From: Adiantum capillus-veneris
Taxonomy: Eukaryota; Streptophyta; Polypodiopsida; Polypodiales; Pteridaceae
Direction of reading: 5' to 3'
Length of the DNA: 64,000 nt
NCBI GenBank assembly: GCA_014529385.2
Contig: CM043958.1
Span: 87,956,525-88,020,524, forward strand
Position numbers and translations under genes: made by a program. Shown one piece after another: positions 11,536 through 21,824 of the stretch; positions within the stretch are counted from its first letter, which is position 1, and each line of letters starts with the position of its first letter. The notes beneath the pieces are model-generated. The model was not told the origin of the DNA. It worked only from the letters and a program-made list of their open reading frames with translations, and ran no database searches.

Positions 11536-12240
11536 ATTCACAATTGATTCGACACTGGTCCGATGGAGTTCCGTGCCTAGAGATATTGGCCCCAAAGACT
11601 GGCGTCCCTTTCGGTATTTCTTTTTATATTAATCTGTGTTCAAAGTACACGAGAGTAAGCAGGCGCTCACTCTTAGACTCTGCGTCTAGATGCTCTGCAG
11701 AGTCGAAGGCTTGTCCACTTATTTAAAGAGTTTACAAGGGATGTCAAAAGCAGAGTCCCGAAAGCTGAAAATCAAAAGCCTTGCCAAAATAAAGCATCTT
11801 CAATTTTTCCTCTCACAAGCTTGCTTGTAAAAATTAAAGCAAAAGCTCTCTCCTCTTTTCTCTTGCAAATTGTGTAGCCAGAAAAGCAGTCCAAAATTTA
11901 CCAAAAGCTTTCGTAAATTGCGCCGCAAAACACAGGCATACGTACGGTAGGCCACGTCAGCTGTTTCAATATAAATTGCGGGGGACTGTGCGGACAGTGC
12001 CACGTCAGCAATTCCAATGGGGGTTCCTGCACCTGCAAAACAAGGAGTGTGTATACTGAGCAGCCACGTCACCGGTTTGTGACATACCTCTTCCTTGAAA
12101 GCATGGTAATCGCCCTCGTTAAGCCTGCAAAACAGACAAAGGTCATAAACTGTCTTAGCAGACACTGACTGTTAGTACCGATGTACTAGGAAAACACATC
12201 TAGCACAAGTACCAATCTACAATCACATCACACGACATTG
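11536..12240 (-). mobile_element. Unclassified insertion interrupting the PPR relic
   Basis: About 705 bp with no PPR similarity separates two PPR blocks. On the minus strand it holds a 121-codon open frame (12165-11800) without known motifs, then a TATA-like CTTTAAATAAG and an ATTAATATAAAAAG segment further down. This promoter plus poly(A)-signal layout resembles an LTR or a pararetrovirus intergenic region. Neither family is proven. No clean target duplication was found. Confidence 0.35.
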
Positions 12241-12838
12241 TTCTTGAGGAGCTACCTTCACGGAATGATAATTCTTAAGAATGCACTGATTGTGGGACAC
12301 ACTAAACAGGAGTGGGGCCAAGAAGGTATGGGCTGTTTCAGCTAATGCAAAGCGAGTGCATCTCTCCAGATGCAATAACCTATGCTTACATCTTGAAGGC
12401 ATGTGGTGACTTGGAAGACACTAAGATGGACAAAAGAACTCATGACGATATTGTTAGTCAGGGGTTGTTGAAATTTTTTTTTTATGTTGACACTGCCTTG
12501 ATCAACATGTATGCCAAATGTGGTAGGGCTAGGAATCCCCGGGCTGTTTTCAGCAAATGTGAAGCGAGCGAATCTCTCCAGATGCAATCACCTATGTTTT
12601 TGTCTCGAAGGCATGTGACACTATGCAAGACGTTGATATGGGCAATAAAATTCCCAACGGTATCACTAGTTAGGTGGGTGTTGAAAAAAGAAGTTGTGCT
12701 TGGCATTTCCTTGGTAGGGACAGAAATCCTTGCGTTGTTTTCAGTAAATGTGAAGCGAGCGAATCTCCAGATGCAATCACCTATGCTAAGGCATGTGACA
12801 CTATGTAGACGCTGATATGGACAAGAAAATTCACGACG
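12241..12838 (+). pseudogene. Decayed PPR gene, part 2
   Basis: PPR similarity resumes. Frame 12312-12815 begins with DAITYAYILKACGDLEDTKM and VDTALINMYAKCGRARNPRA, then loses the pattern through frameshifts. Two further ruined repeats follow (AKCEAS- and DTM-like phrases). Together with part 1 this was one long PPR array. Confidence 0.8.
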
Positions 12839-13335
12839 GTGTCGAGAAATATGTGTTTGAAACGTGAGCCGGGCAAGCACCGGGCCTCTGGCTGTGAGAG
12901 TTGAGAGAGAGAATAAGAACAACATGTAAAAAAGGCTATGGCAATCACCGTAAAATTCGATTAATCAAATCAAGCTCTGGTCAATAGCCAAGGTGGGCTG
13001 TTAGCAACACTGACGCTTGGGTTCACTGAAATCTAGGAGTTTAGGCTCCCTTGACAGTTACCCGGGCCGTTAAGGACACTAGGACTTAATAGAATGTTTC
13101 AATCAATCTCTAGCTGATGTCGGTGATAGAAATTCCCTCCTGTCGCTTTATCTGTCTCAACTGTCTTGGATCCACTTGCTCTGATTGCCTTCAGGATCTG
13201 TATGCCCTTGGTGATTTGTATTACCGAGCTCGATAGAGTGAGCTTACTTGCTCCTTAAGGAATAAGAGAGAGTCGGATCACTTCACCAAGGTCGAGAGAG
13301 AGAGAGAGAGCCTTTTCTTCGCGTTGCTTCTCCAA

Positions 13336-13412
<77 letters not shown>

Positions 13413-13692
13413 CACCCCCTTCGCTAGCCGAGGACGAGAGAGAGAGAACTCTTTCAACCTACCTTCCTCCAGAGCTCCCGGATCCCCTCTCCTTTGATGC
13501 TTCAAGCTCTTCCGTTTTCTTCCCGTTCATCCCTTTGCATGCTCCTCTCTCGTAGAGTATCCTCGCTTTTTTTGGCAATAATCCTCCACTTTTTAAAAAT
13601 AGGCCACTTCCCCCTAAGCAACAACGGCACCGCCGTTGCTAGGTGGGAAGCAGGTCGACGACGTGGTAGTCAATCACAGGAGTCGAGCAACA
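12838..13692. repeat. Direct repeat copy 1 (about 0.85 kb)
   Basis: Starts TGTCGAGAAATATGTGTTTG and ends at ACAGGAGTCGAGCA. It matches 13796-15041 along its length: TGTGTTTGAAACGTGAG, GGGCCTCTGGCTGTGAGAG, AGGAGTTTAGGCTCCCTT, GGGCCGTTAAGGACAC and a shared 3' block (CTTTGATGCTTCAAGCTCTTCC). It contains (GA)n at 13339-13409. It could be one LTR of a TRIM- or LARD-type element with a 100-bp interior. No PBS is recognised. Confidence 0.65.
13339..13409. repeat. (GA)n microsatellite
   Basis: About 70 bases of GA dinucleotides. Confidence 0.95.
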
Positions 13693-13795
13693 CGAAATCC
13701 GTTGGGATTAAGACCAAATAGCGGCGCTACCAGCCTCGGACGAGCTCGACCGTGAAGACAAAACGCTTTACGAGGCCAAGGAAGAACCAAGTATG

Positions 13796-14369
13796 TCGGG
13801 GGATATGTGTTTGAAACGTGAGTCGAGCAAAGGCGTCGGGCCTCTGGCTGTGAGAGGTGTGAAAGAGAGAGAATAGCAGACACTGAAAGATCTGGTAAAC
13901 ACCGTAATCATCGATTAATTGAATAATGCTTTGAGTTCAATTTAATCAAAGACCTAAGTGGAATGTTAGCAGCACCGTAACTCGGATTAACAAAAAAATT
14001 AGGAGTTTAAGCTCCCTTTTACAAGATTAACCGGGCCGTTAACGACACCGAAACTTCACAGGATGATTAATTAATCTCTACCTGATGACGGTGATGTTAA
14101 TTCTCTCTTTTCGCTTTATCTGCTTCAATTGTCCTTGGATTCTACTAACTTCAAAATCCTTTAATTCTGCTCACTGTCTCAATCATCATGCTTCGATAAT
14201 TGTCAAATATTACGTAGCTTCTTGCTCTATTTGCTTTACACTGGCTTGATTGCCGTTCTCAAGTTTTAACTTTCTTCTGCTCTTCAATTGCTATCCAAAG
14301 CTTTAACCCTTCCTCTTGGCCTGCCTTGTGCTTTCCTCTTGCTTCTTTGGGTTGAGTCTCTTGCTTATG

Positions 14370-14407
<38 letters not shown>

Positions 14408-14611
14408 GTTCTCTTCCTTTGTTAGCCAAGGACGAGAGAGAGAACTCCTTTCTTGCTTTGCTAGCCGACGACGAGAGAGAGAGAGAGAGAGAGCATGCGA
14501 GCCCTCGAAGCCTTGCTTCCTCTTTTTGTTTTCTCATCGTTCATGTCCGTTTTTTCTTCCCTTTTTATGCTCCTCCTTGCTTACTCGAGAGCGAGGTCGG
14601 AAGGTTTCTCA

Positions 14612-14669
<58 letters not shown>

Positions 14670-14692
14670 CTTTAGCTTCGCTTTGCTTCTCC

Positions 14693-14757
<65 letters not shown>

Positions 14758-15041
14758 CTCCCTTCACTAGCCAAGGACTAGCGAAGGAGGAGAGAGAGAA
14801 CCCTTTCAAGCTACCTTCCTACACAGCTCCCATATCCCCTCTCCTTTGATGCTTCAAGCTCTTCCATTTTCTTCCCATTCATCCCTTTGCATGCTCCTCT
14901 CTCGTAGAGTATCCCCGCTTTTTTTAGCAATAATCCTCCACTTTTTAAAAATCGGCCACTTCCTCCTAAGCAACGCCGGCGCTGTCGTTGATAGGTGGGA
15001 AGCAGCTCGATGACATGGCAGCCACAGGAGTCGAGCAGCGT
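13796..15041. repeat. Direct repeat copy 2 (about 1.25 kb), with GA expansions
   Basis: Same order of blocks as copy 1 but longer, because of several (GA)n tracts: 14373-14405, about 14474-14493, 14613-14666 and 14695-14754. All long frames here (Ser-Leu or Arg-Glu repeats) are translations of microsatellite. The spacer between copies (13693-13795) is unrelated. Confidence 0.65.
14613..14754. repeat. Two long (GA)n microsatellites
   Basis: 14613-14666 and 14695-14754, separated by a 28-bp spacer. Confidence 0.95.
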
Positions 15042-15099
15042 CATTGGTCTGGAGAGCGGCCTGCACTTTGCATCAAGTGAAATCAGTCCAAAGCATTTT

Positions 15100-15625
15100 T
15101 GTTGTAGTTACATTGGGTATGTTCTGCAATCAATATGCTCCAAAAGATGACATTTTGGACAAATAACTCATCAAGAACTGTAAAGCCACCGTCCCAAACT
15201 TTGTGGGCCCACTAACTGAGGTTGCCAAATCTTCCAAAGTCATTTGGTACCTCATCATCGGTCGTTGTCAACGACTTCAAACATTAATATCTTACAGTTA
15301 TGGACTCTGATTGACAAGTTGTAAATTTTTATAGACTTCTCAAGATGCATAGAACGCATACAAACCCTGCTGAGGCTGTAAAACGTTGGGTTTCAAGCCC
15401 ACATTGTGATCGTCTAGCTCGTGGGAACACTCCTTATCACATGGAGGCAGATTCAGTTGCAAGTTAAGTTTGCATCGTAGGTTTGGCTATATATAGTGTA
15501 AGGTATGTTTACAAAGGAATAAATGAATATAGCGCTATACTGCTCTCTCTCTTAACTCTTCCAGCCACTCTTCCTCTCATGGCCTGCACACGCTACCATC
15601 CACCGTAGCTTAGGTGATCCTAACA
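15100..15625 (+). repeat. Copia-type LTR, plus strand
   Basis: Starts TGTTGTAGTTACATTGGG and ends CCTAACA, directly before a copia PBS. It has a TATA box (TATATATAG at 15488-15496) and an AATAAATG signal about 30 bp later, as expected of an LTR promoter and processing region. Its partner LTR is not seen, so the element is either a truncated remnant or its 3' part is lost. Confidence 0.6.
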
Positions 15626-15626
15626 C

Positions 15627-15638
15627 TGGTATTAGAGC
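15627..15638 (+). other. Copia primer binding site
   Basis: TGGTATTAGAGC, one base from the plant consensus TGGTATCAGAGC, one base after the LTR end. Confidence 0.75.
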
Positions 15639-16473
15639 TTTGGACTGTGTCGCCGACGCGAGAGCGGCTACCTGCAGAGGAGCAGTCCATTTTTTGGACC
15701 TGCATGGTTGCGACCGTAACCAGCAGCAAAAGGTTCACCCTGGCATGCTGACTATATCTCGATACTACATCGGCTCCTTGTTCGATCTCTATAGCCTGCT
15801 GCGAGTGCAACCATCTCCAATGCTGTCGACTGTCTGCGCTACCATTGACAGAGCTCGTTTTAGTTGTTTGTGTTCATACATTATTTAAAGTGGGCACCCA
15901 ATTTTTTCTTAAGACCGTATGCAAGCGGATATTCACACCTTCGGTCCTTCTAGCAGTTATTCACATCCTCTATTAGGTGCTTGATACTCGATTTGCAGCA
16001 GGAGGCAGGAGGAGAATTGGTGAGGAGTGTTCGCAGCATATCAACAGACAGCATCTTAAAACGTAGTCAATAGCTTGGTGGAGCAACAACATCTCAAAAG
16101 GTTTGCAGTTTTTGTGGCATATCACAAAGATCGAAGATAAGATACTTGTTCTCCAAAATTCTCAACCATGCAGATGCAAGATTTGGGTTGTGATGCCAAC
16201 ATTAGGTGCGACAGTTTTGAAGCCAACAAGCTCGATGCAACCAAGCTTTTTGGCTACCTACTTGATCAGTGTATGCAAGATAGCATCAATGCAAGGACAT
16301 ATGAATATGGCAACTCTTTGAAGACTAGGTTCACAGTTGATTTTTTACCAATTTAGTGTCATAAGTATGTTTGTTGGTTTTGTCTAATGTAAAAAACAAT
16401 CATATATTTTATGTCAACTAGACATCACTTCCCCCTCCAATGTTGCAAGTTGTACGATACCACTTTGTAACAT
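15639..16473. other. Retroelement interior or intergenic, unassigned
   Basis: Sequence after the PBS contains no readable copia gag. A 62-codon plus-strand frame at 16168-16356 (MQMQDLGCDANIRCDSFEAN) has no family that I recognise. Confidence 0.5.
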
Positions 16474-18644
16474 TTAATGCACTAGTAACTTGGGTGGAAG
16501 AGTGTATTTGCAAATGATGGAGTAAAGAATGGAGGCAAGAAAGTTTGGTGGAGGTAGGGTGATAGGTAGGTAGGTGGTTGTGTCGTTGAGTTGTCTGAGG
16601 GCTTCTTGCTCATACCATTCACTAGAGAGGATGATTAGGCCTAGATTTTTTTCCTCTGGCTTGATGAATATAGAAGGGTCTTTTAAAAGGGTTTTTATGG
16701 CTAGGCTGACAAATTTAGGTAACTTAGAATAGGCGACATTGTAGTGCGATAAAGTTTCTTTGAGGTTTAGGTGGTTCTGGAAAAGAATTCCTGGTAGAGT
16801 AGGGTCTAGGGAAGGAGGCATCCAAGAGGGGTTTGGGGTTTTGAAAGGGGAGGGGTCGGTTCAATATTAGAGTTTGGAAGAACATTTTAAGTTGCATGCT
16901 TCTTGCCAGGGAGTCATCGAAAATTACTAAATGTGGAGGAGGAGGGTTTGGGGGTGGGGGATGTATTTGAGACCTAGGTCCAAGCATTTCATTGGACGAG
17001 ACGGGACGAGTGGTGAGGTTATGGATAAAATTAATGGTTAGGTGATCAACAAAAGAGTGTAAGGGAAGCTTACCAAAGAACGTAGGTTTGTAAGCATGAG
17101 GGTTGGTGAGTGGGAGCCAAACCTTTCGTCTACTTCTTCTTCTTCTTGGTTCTTCATGGAAAAAGAGTGGATATCCTTGGTGGAAGAGGTTGGGGTAGAA
17201 GGTGACGTAGAGGGGGATTATCCAGTCCAAAGATTTGGGAGGAGGGTGGGCTTCCTAAAAAGCAAACGTATCCAAGATGTTGGATGTGAAGGCCCTAATA
17301 CCTCCTCTCTCTTTGTTTTCCCAAGTTGTTGTCGTCGCGGTTAGGGTTAATAAGGTTGTGGGGTTTTGTTAGCTTGTTGAAGGGGAAAGGTTTGGAGTTT
17401 GAGGATGGGGGAATTCTTGGTGAAAAAAGGTTATGCATAGGGTTGAGGGGTATTTGGGATCTAAAGTTGGTTCTTTGGATGACGGGTGTAAGAGCGGTTT
17501 TTAATAGGGAGGAGAACATGGTTCCTTGGATGAGGGGTGTAAGTACGGTTTTTTTAATGAACAAAGTGGAGAGTAGGGTGGGGTAGGTGCTTTATGGCAG
17601 GTGGAGGGACCAAGAGAGTGTAATGAATGTGAGGAAAGGGAGTTGTTTTTAGTTGATTTGTGGACGGGGAGAGGGGTTCTAGGTGGGAAAAAGGGGGCTT
17701 TGGTGGGAGGAAGTCTAAGTGTTTTAATGGCGGGAAGGTTTTTATGTGTTTTATTGGGGTGTGTGTTGGGGGTGGTTACAATGTGAGGGGGCTTAGGGAA
17801 AGGAGGAGATTTGAATTGTTTTAAGGACTTTTAGCTCCACAAGCTCTTTGATCGTTTGTTCCTTTGGAAGGTGTGTTGATTCTTCTTTCAAGGTTGAGCT
17901 ATAGCGTTTCCTAAATGTCAAGTATTGGTTGCAATATCACAAGAGGCCATAAGGGGCAAGGTAATGGGTGAGAGCTTTTTCATAAGGTCGGTGAGGCTTT
18001 TGTCTACCTCCAAGATTTATCTCTTGAAGGTTATGAACAAGGAGCTTTTCGTGCAACTGATTTGGTATTGGATTGTAATGGCGATGCGTTTGGCATTGAG
18101 CAAGGCTTACGCTTGGGTATCTTGCAATTAAATATGACGAGGTTTCATATTAAGGCTATTGGGATTTGCATCGTTCTTGTGAAATTCTACCAAGTGGGAG
18201 GTGAAGGAGGAGGCCTTGGTTAACTTCTTGTGTAGCTTCGTAGATTCCATAAGGGAGAGGTTTATGATGTCTTCAAACTCCTTGGGTTTTTTGGGGAGAG
18301 GAGGGGAGCCTTGGAGGGGAAAAGGTGAGGGGATTGTTTGAAGGTGGTCAACTCGAGGAGAAATGTAGTGGGTTAGTAGGGGAGGAGGAGACGGGTTTTA
18401 TGGTGGAGAAGTTAATGCGAAGGTTGGATTGAATTTTCTTCGGTGGGTTAGGGTTGGACGAGGCAAGTTCCTTGTTGGAATAGAGATCGTGGTGGATGGT
18501 CGAGTATTCCACTCGAAGTTTTTCTTAGTGTAGGTTTATGGAGAAGTCAAATGACTGCTCTAGGAGATGCTTAAGCTCTTCCATGATGATCTTGTACAGA
18601 TCGAGTGTGAGGGTAGAGGGGCCATCAAGGTTAGTTTTGTCCAT
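16474..18644 (-). pseudogene. Penelope-like retroelement fragment (region upstream of and entering RT)
   Basis: Minus-strand, multiply frameshifted coding sequence. It opens with an ATG at 18644 (MDKTNLDGPSTLTLDLYKII) and a long helical, low-complexity N-terminal region. It then shows TINFIHNLTTRPVSSNEML and LGLKYIPHP, FDDSLARSMQLKMFFQ, and in frame 16821-16474 the block IFIKPEEKNLGLIILSSEWY followed by EQEALRQLNDTTTY. An NLT...GLKfIP segment, an F..R.L.L..FF segment and a K(A/P)DKNLG.vi...WY block, in that order, are the pattern I associate with Penelope-like elements of plants and fungi. The RT catalytic core is absent: coding stops at 16474. Confidence 0.5.
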
Positions 18645-18786
18645 TAGGCGGTGGGGATTCTATGCCTATTCGATATCGGATAAGAGTTCTCCATGTGGAG
18701 AGACATGCAACGAGCTAGATAGGCTTGGTTGATGGATGTTGAAGGTGAAAAAAAATCTTTCAAGGGTTTGATAAACCAAAGTTACA

Positions 18787-18955
18787 TGTTGTTGGCGTTG
18801 GGTCGGCAACAGGTATCCAAAATTGAGAAACAAGGGTTGTTTCTATAGTGGATGTTCAAAGTTACTAGCAGCATCCTGAGTTGGTATCCGAAGTTGAAAA
18901 CGAGGGTTGCTGCTATAGTAGATGCTAGAAGTTGTTGACGATGATCGAAAATGCA
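18787..18955. repeat. Tandem repeat of about 73 bp, a little over two units
   Basis: GGTATCCAAAATTGAGAAAC and GGTATCCGAAGTTGAAAACG head two related units, each followed by a CTATAGT(G/A)GATG phrase. Confidence 0.7.
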
Positions 18956-19418
18956 AAGGCTTATAGTTGATGGGAGCCTCAAGCTATTAGACGTATTTGC
19001 AGTAGGAAAGCATTACAATGAAATAAGAGGGCTCCCCTATACACCCTCTAAAAAGTGTTTGTAGAGGGTCCTCAAAATTGGATGAGTGTCCCCATACCTC
19101 TTGCTAGCTTTTTTCTTTTTCGACACACCAGAGAGCCCACAGGGGGAGGTGCTTATCCCTTTCAAATATTAGCCATGTTACATGGTTGGGCAAGGGACGC
19201 GTACCATCGGGCAAGAGCTACGTGTACGCATCACCATGGCCACCTAATTGATGCACCAGGTGTTGGGAACGACGGAGAGAACGAGAACTCATAGCAACCA
19301 ACTAGGAACCTCCTCCTCGGGTGACCCATCCCAGGAGGAGGATGCACTCGAGTGTCCAAGGGAAAGAGCCCTAGCAACGTGAACACCAGGTGAGCACAAG
19401 GTGTCCCTCTAGAGCGTG
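18956..19418. other. Intergenic; probable SINE body toward its right end
   Basis: No gene. The part adjoining the tRNA-like head (roughly 19230-19418) would be the body of the SINE on the minus strand, but its far end is not defined. Confidence 0.4.
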
Positions 19419-19493
19419 ACCCAACGGGGGATTTGAACCCACAATCTGTAGCTTGAGAGGCTAAAGCTGTACCGTTATACCAACTCTTTGGGC
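19419..19493 (-). repeat. tRNA-like sequence, probable SINE head (Glu-CTC-like)
   Basis: The minus strand folds roughly as a tRNA: acceptor GCCCAAA against GTTGGGT with a wobble and one mismatch, a D-arm region GTTGGTATAACGGTACAGC, an anticodon arm TAGC-CTCTCAA-GCTA giving CTC, and a T-arm with the pol III B-box GGTTCAAATCC. Mismatches in the acceptor and T stems argue against a working tRNA gene. A tRNA-derived SINE promoter is more likely. Confidence 0.5.
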
Positions 19494-20109
19494 ACTCTTC
19501 GTAGCTTTGTGGCACCTCATCCACAAAATTTGGTGATAACCTAGCGTTACCCCTACATTTTAAGTAGGGCGTGCCTCAATCACCCCCTACATTTCGAAAT
19601 TCACCATTTTGATAGGTTACAATAGGTGAAAAGGGTTGGTTTCTAAGAATAGAATATAATAAAAGGGTGCTAGCCGGTCAACTTTGGAAATATGGGGAAT
19701 ACGAAAAAGTATCGATTGAAAGAACAAAAATTATTCATTTTACTCGTGTATTATTTGATAATATACAAAGTTTATTGTATTATTCATATTATTTTGAATA
19801 ATTTATGCAAGACAGCCATTGTTGATGTAGTTTACTGGTACTTGCCCCTCGTGTTAGTGCGTCTTATTACGATTGAGTATGAGAGAGCATTAAAAATACA
19901 AGTCCGTGTCGATTGCCAAATGCCAATAGTTTCAGTACCTTGGACTGTCTTGCACAAACCCACCTCAATCTCTTTGCACCATGCCATCTTCATGTATGTA
20001 AAAATCATTATGTCTATCGCTTGGTATGTTAAAACACTCTTCTTCTCGGGTGTGGGTGTGTGTGTGTGTGCGCGTGCTAATAAAAGGAGGAAAATGGTAT
20101 AACCTTTCT

Positions 20110-20185
20110 ATCACCCAAGTGTGGTATATTGGTTATGCCATTTCCCTCTTGAATAACAAGTCTTGAGTTCAACTCCTCGTCGGCT
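20110..20185 (+). repeat. Second tRNA-like sequence, probable SINE head
   Basis: GTGTGGTATATTGGTTATGCC (A-box-like) followed about 25 bases later by TGAGTTCAACTCC (B-box-like). A short TTC run and a long compound microsatellite follow at 20251, which would be the SINE tail. Confidence 0.4.
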
Positions 20186-20247
20186 AGATCTTTAAGGTCT
20201 TGTGGAATAGTTTCCTACGACGTTAAAACTCTCTTCTTCTTCTTCTT

Positions 20248-20402
<155 letters not shown>

Positions 20403-20409
20403 AGAGGTA

Positions 20410-20513
20410 GGGAATGGACAATGTGTTTCCTTTCCCTCGTAAAAACAGCTCCCCATGGCTCCCGGCCATGGGTCGCTATTTTTATAGGGAAAGGACACTC
20501 ACTATCCATTCCC
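20410..20513. repeat. Imperfect inverted repeat of about 50 + 50 bp (foldback)
   Basis: The left arm starting GGGAATGGACAATG and the right arm ending TATCCATTCCC pair over about 50 bp with roughly ten mismatches and one gap. CCATGGC/GCCATGG sits at the tip of the hairpin. Confidence 0.75.
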
Positions 20514-21824
20514 GGGCGTCACAGTCGAGGGAAGTGGGGCCAATAAGTCAACATGTTCATTCATAGAGCAAAATTACGTGCGCCGAGTTGGAGTGCACAC
20601 CATCTCTAGGGATTCAAAGTAAAGAGTGTTAGGCATTTTTGGTCTTCAGACACCATGACATGATGAAACCCTCCCAAAAGAGGCAGTATCACCTCCCCGC
20701 ATGTCATAGTATGGTGTGCAACTACATATGTAGTGTGGCATAAGGAGCACTTCAAAGTAGGATAATACTTATGAGCTTCATACACACTTTAGTTTTCTTC
20801 TAGGGGTAATTTCATGCACTAAGAGTGTCACCAATTAAAAAAATTGAGTTTACTCATGCGTCAATTCTAAGATACTTTGATACTTTGCTTGAGTTAGTGT
20901 GGATTGTGAATTCACGTTCATTATGAAAGAAGGATTTTGAAAAAAAGCAAGTAGCTATAGAGTACCTTACCATTCGTTGGACTTGGGTCCTATGCTCAAG
21001 GATGTGTTGTAGAGGAAAACTTCCTTGGAGTTGGTCAAATTCACATTCATCATCAAAGAAAAAGCTCCTTCAATTTTATCAAATTAACAATTTCATCATG
21101 GATCAGCCCTTTCTAGGAATGGTTGGAGAAAGCATACTTGGAAGGCTCAAAAGTTTTACTACAAGATTGGCAAATTTTGCATACATGTTATTCATATATG
21201 CTTTCCTAAATTTTGAATGTTACCTTTTACTATCTGTATAATTCAAAGTTTCACCATTCTGGCATACAATTTGCCACTGTTGAGCATGAGAAAGAAAAAA
21301 TATCACTCGACTTGAATATTGCACTTCATGGGCAAGGTCTCTAGTTCAAACCCAAGATTACCAAAATCCGCAAACAAAATTGGGGAAAGTGTTATTCTTT
21401 TTAGAATGAATACAAAGGTGGCTTTTACAATTCTTGGAATAACCTTATACATAATTTGTTAAAAAAAGAGGGATTCATGATGCAATTGTATGCCTACAAG
21501 AAGAAGCTCAGACACTTATTTCTAAAAGAATTGAACTAATCTTTCCAAATAAGATGATAGCACAAGGTACAAGATCGGAGGTGGAATCCGTGCGTATGGG
21601 AATTCAATTTCACACAGTACAAATTGAGTAGTAACAATCCAGATGTGTTGACTTGAATTTTACATGCTCTACATTTAGCATTCCCAATTGAATATTTACA
21701 ATTGAGTAGCTGTGGGCTACTTCATGTTCGCACTACATATCGTTTAGAAGAATATGTACATTTCATTATGTAGAATACAAGTAGCTTGTGTCCACAAACT
21801 ATTGCTTCCCGTATGGTACGAAAC
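20514..21824. other. Intergenic, 3' of the NTMC2T6-like gene
   Basis: No convincing gene; AT-rich. A B-box-like TAGTTCAAACCC occurs near 21335 but has no convincing tRNA fold. The 3' UTR and poly(A) site of the minus-strand gene should lie just below 21825. Confidence 0.5.

Noticed and set aside
11536-12240. Endogenous pararetrovirus (caulimovirid) fragment
   Set aside because: Only promoter-like layout; no movement protein, coat zinc finger or RT motif is present.
16103-18131. Several plus-strand Gly/Val-rich frames (for example 17096-17786)
   Set aside because: They are antisense to the Penelope-like coding strand and show no motif.
19419-19493. Functional tRNA-Glu gene
   Set aside because: There are mismatches in the acceptor, anticodon and T stems, so it reads better as a SINE head.
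21290-21365. Third SINE head from a TAGTTCAAACCC B-box-like word
   Set aside because: No A-box at the right distance and no fold.
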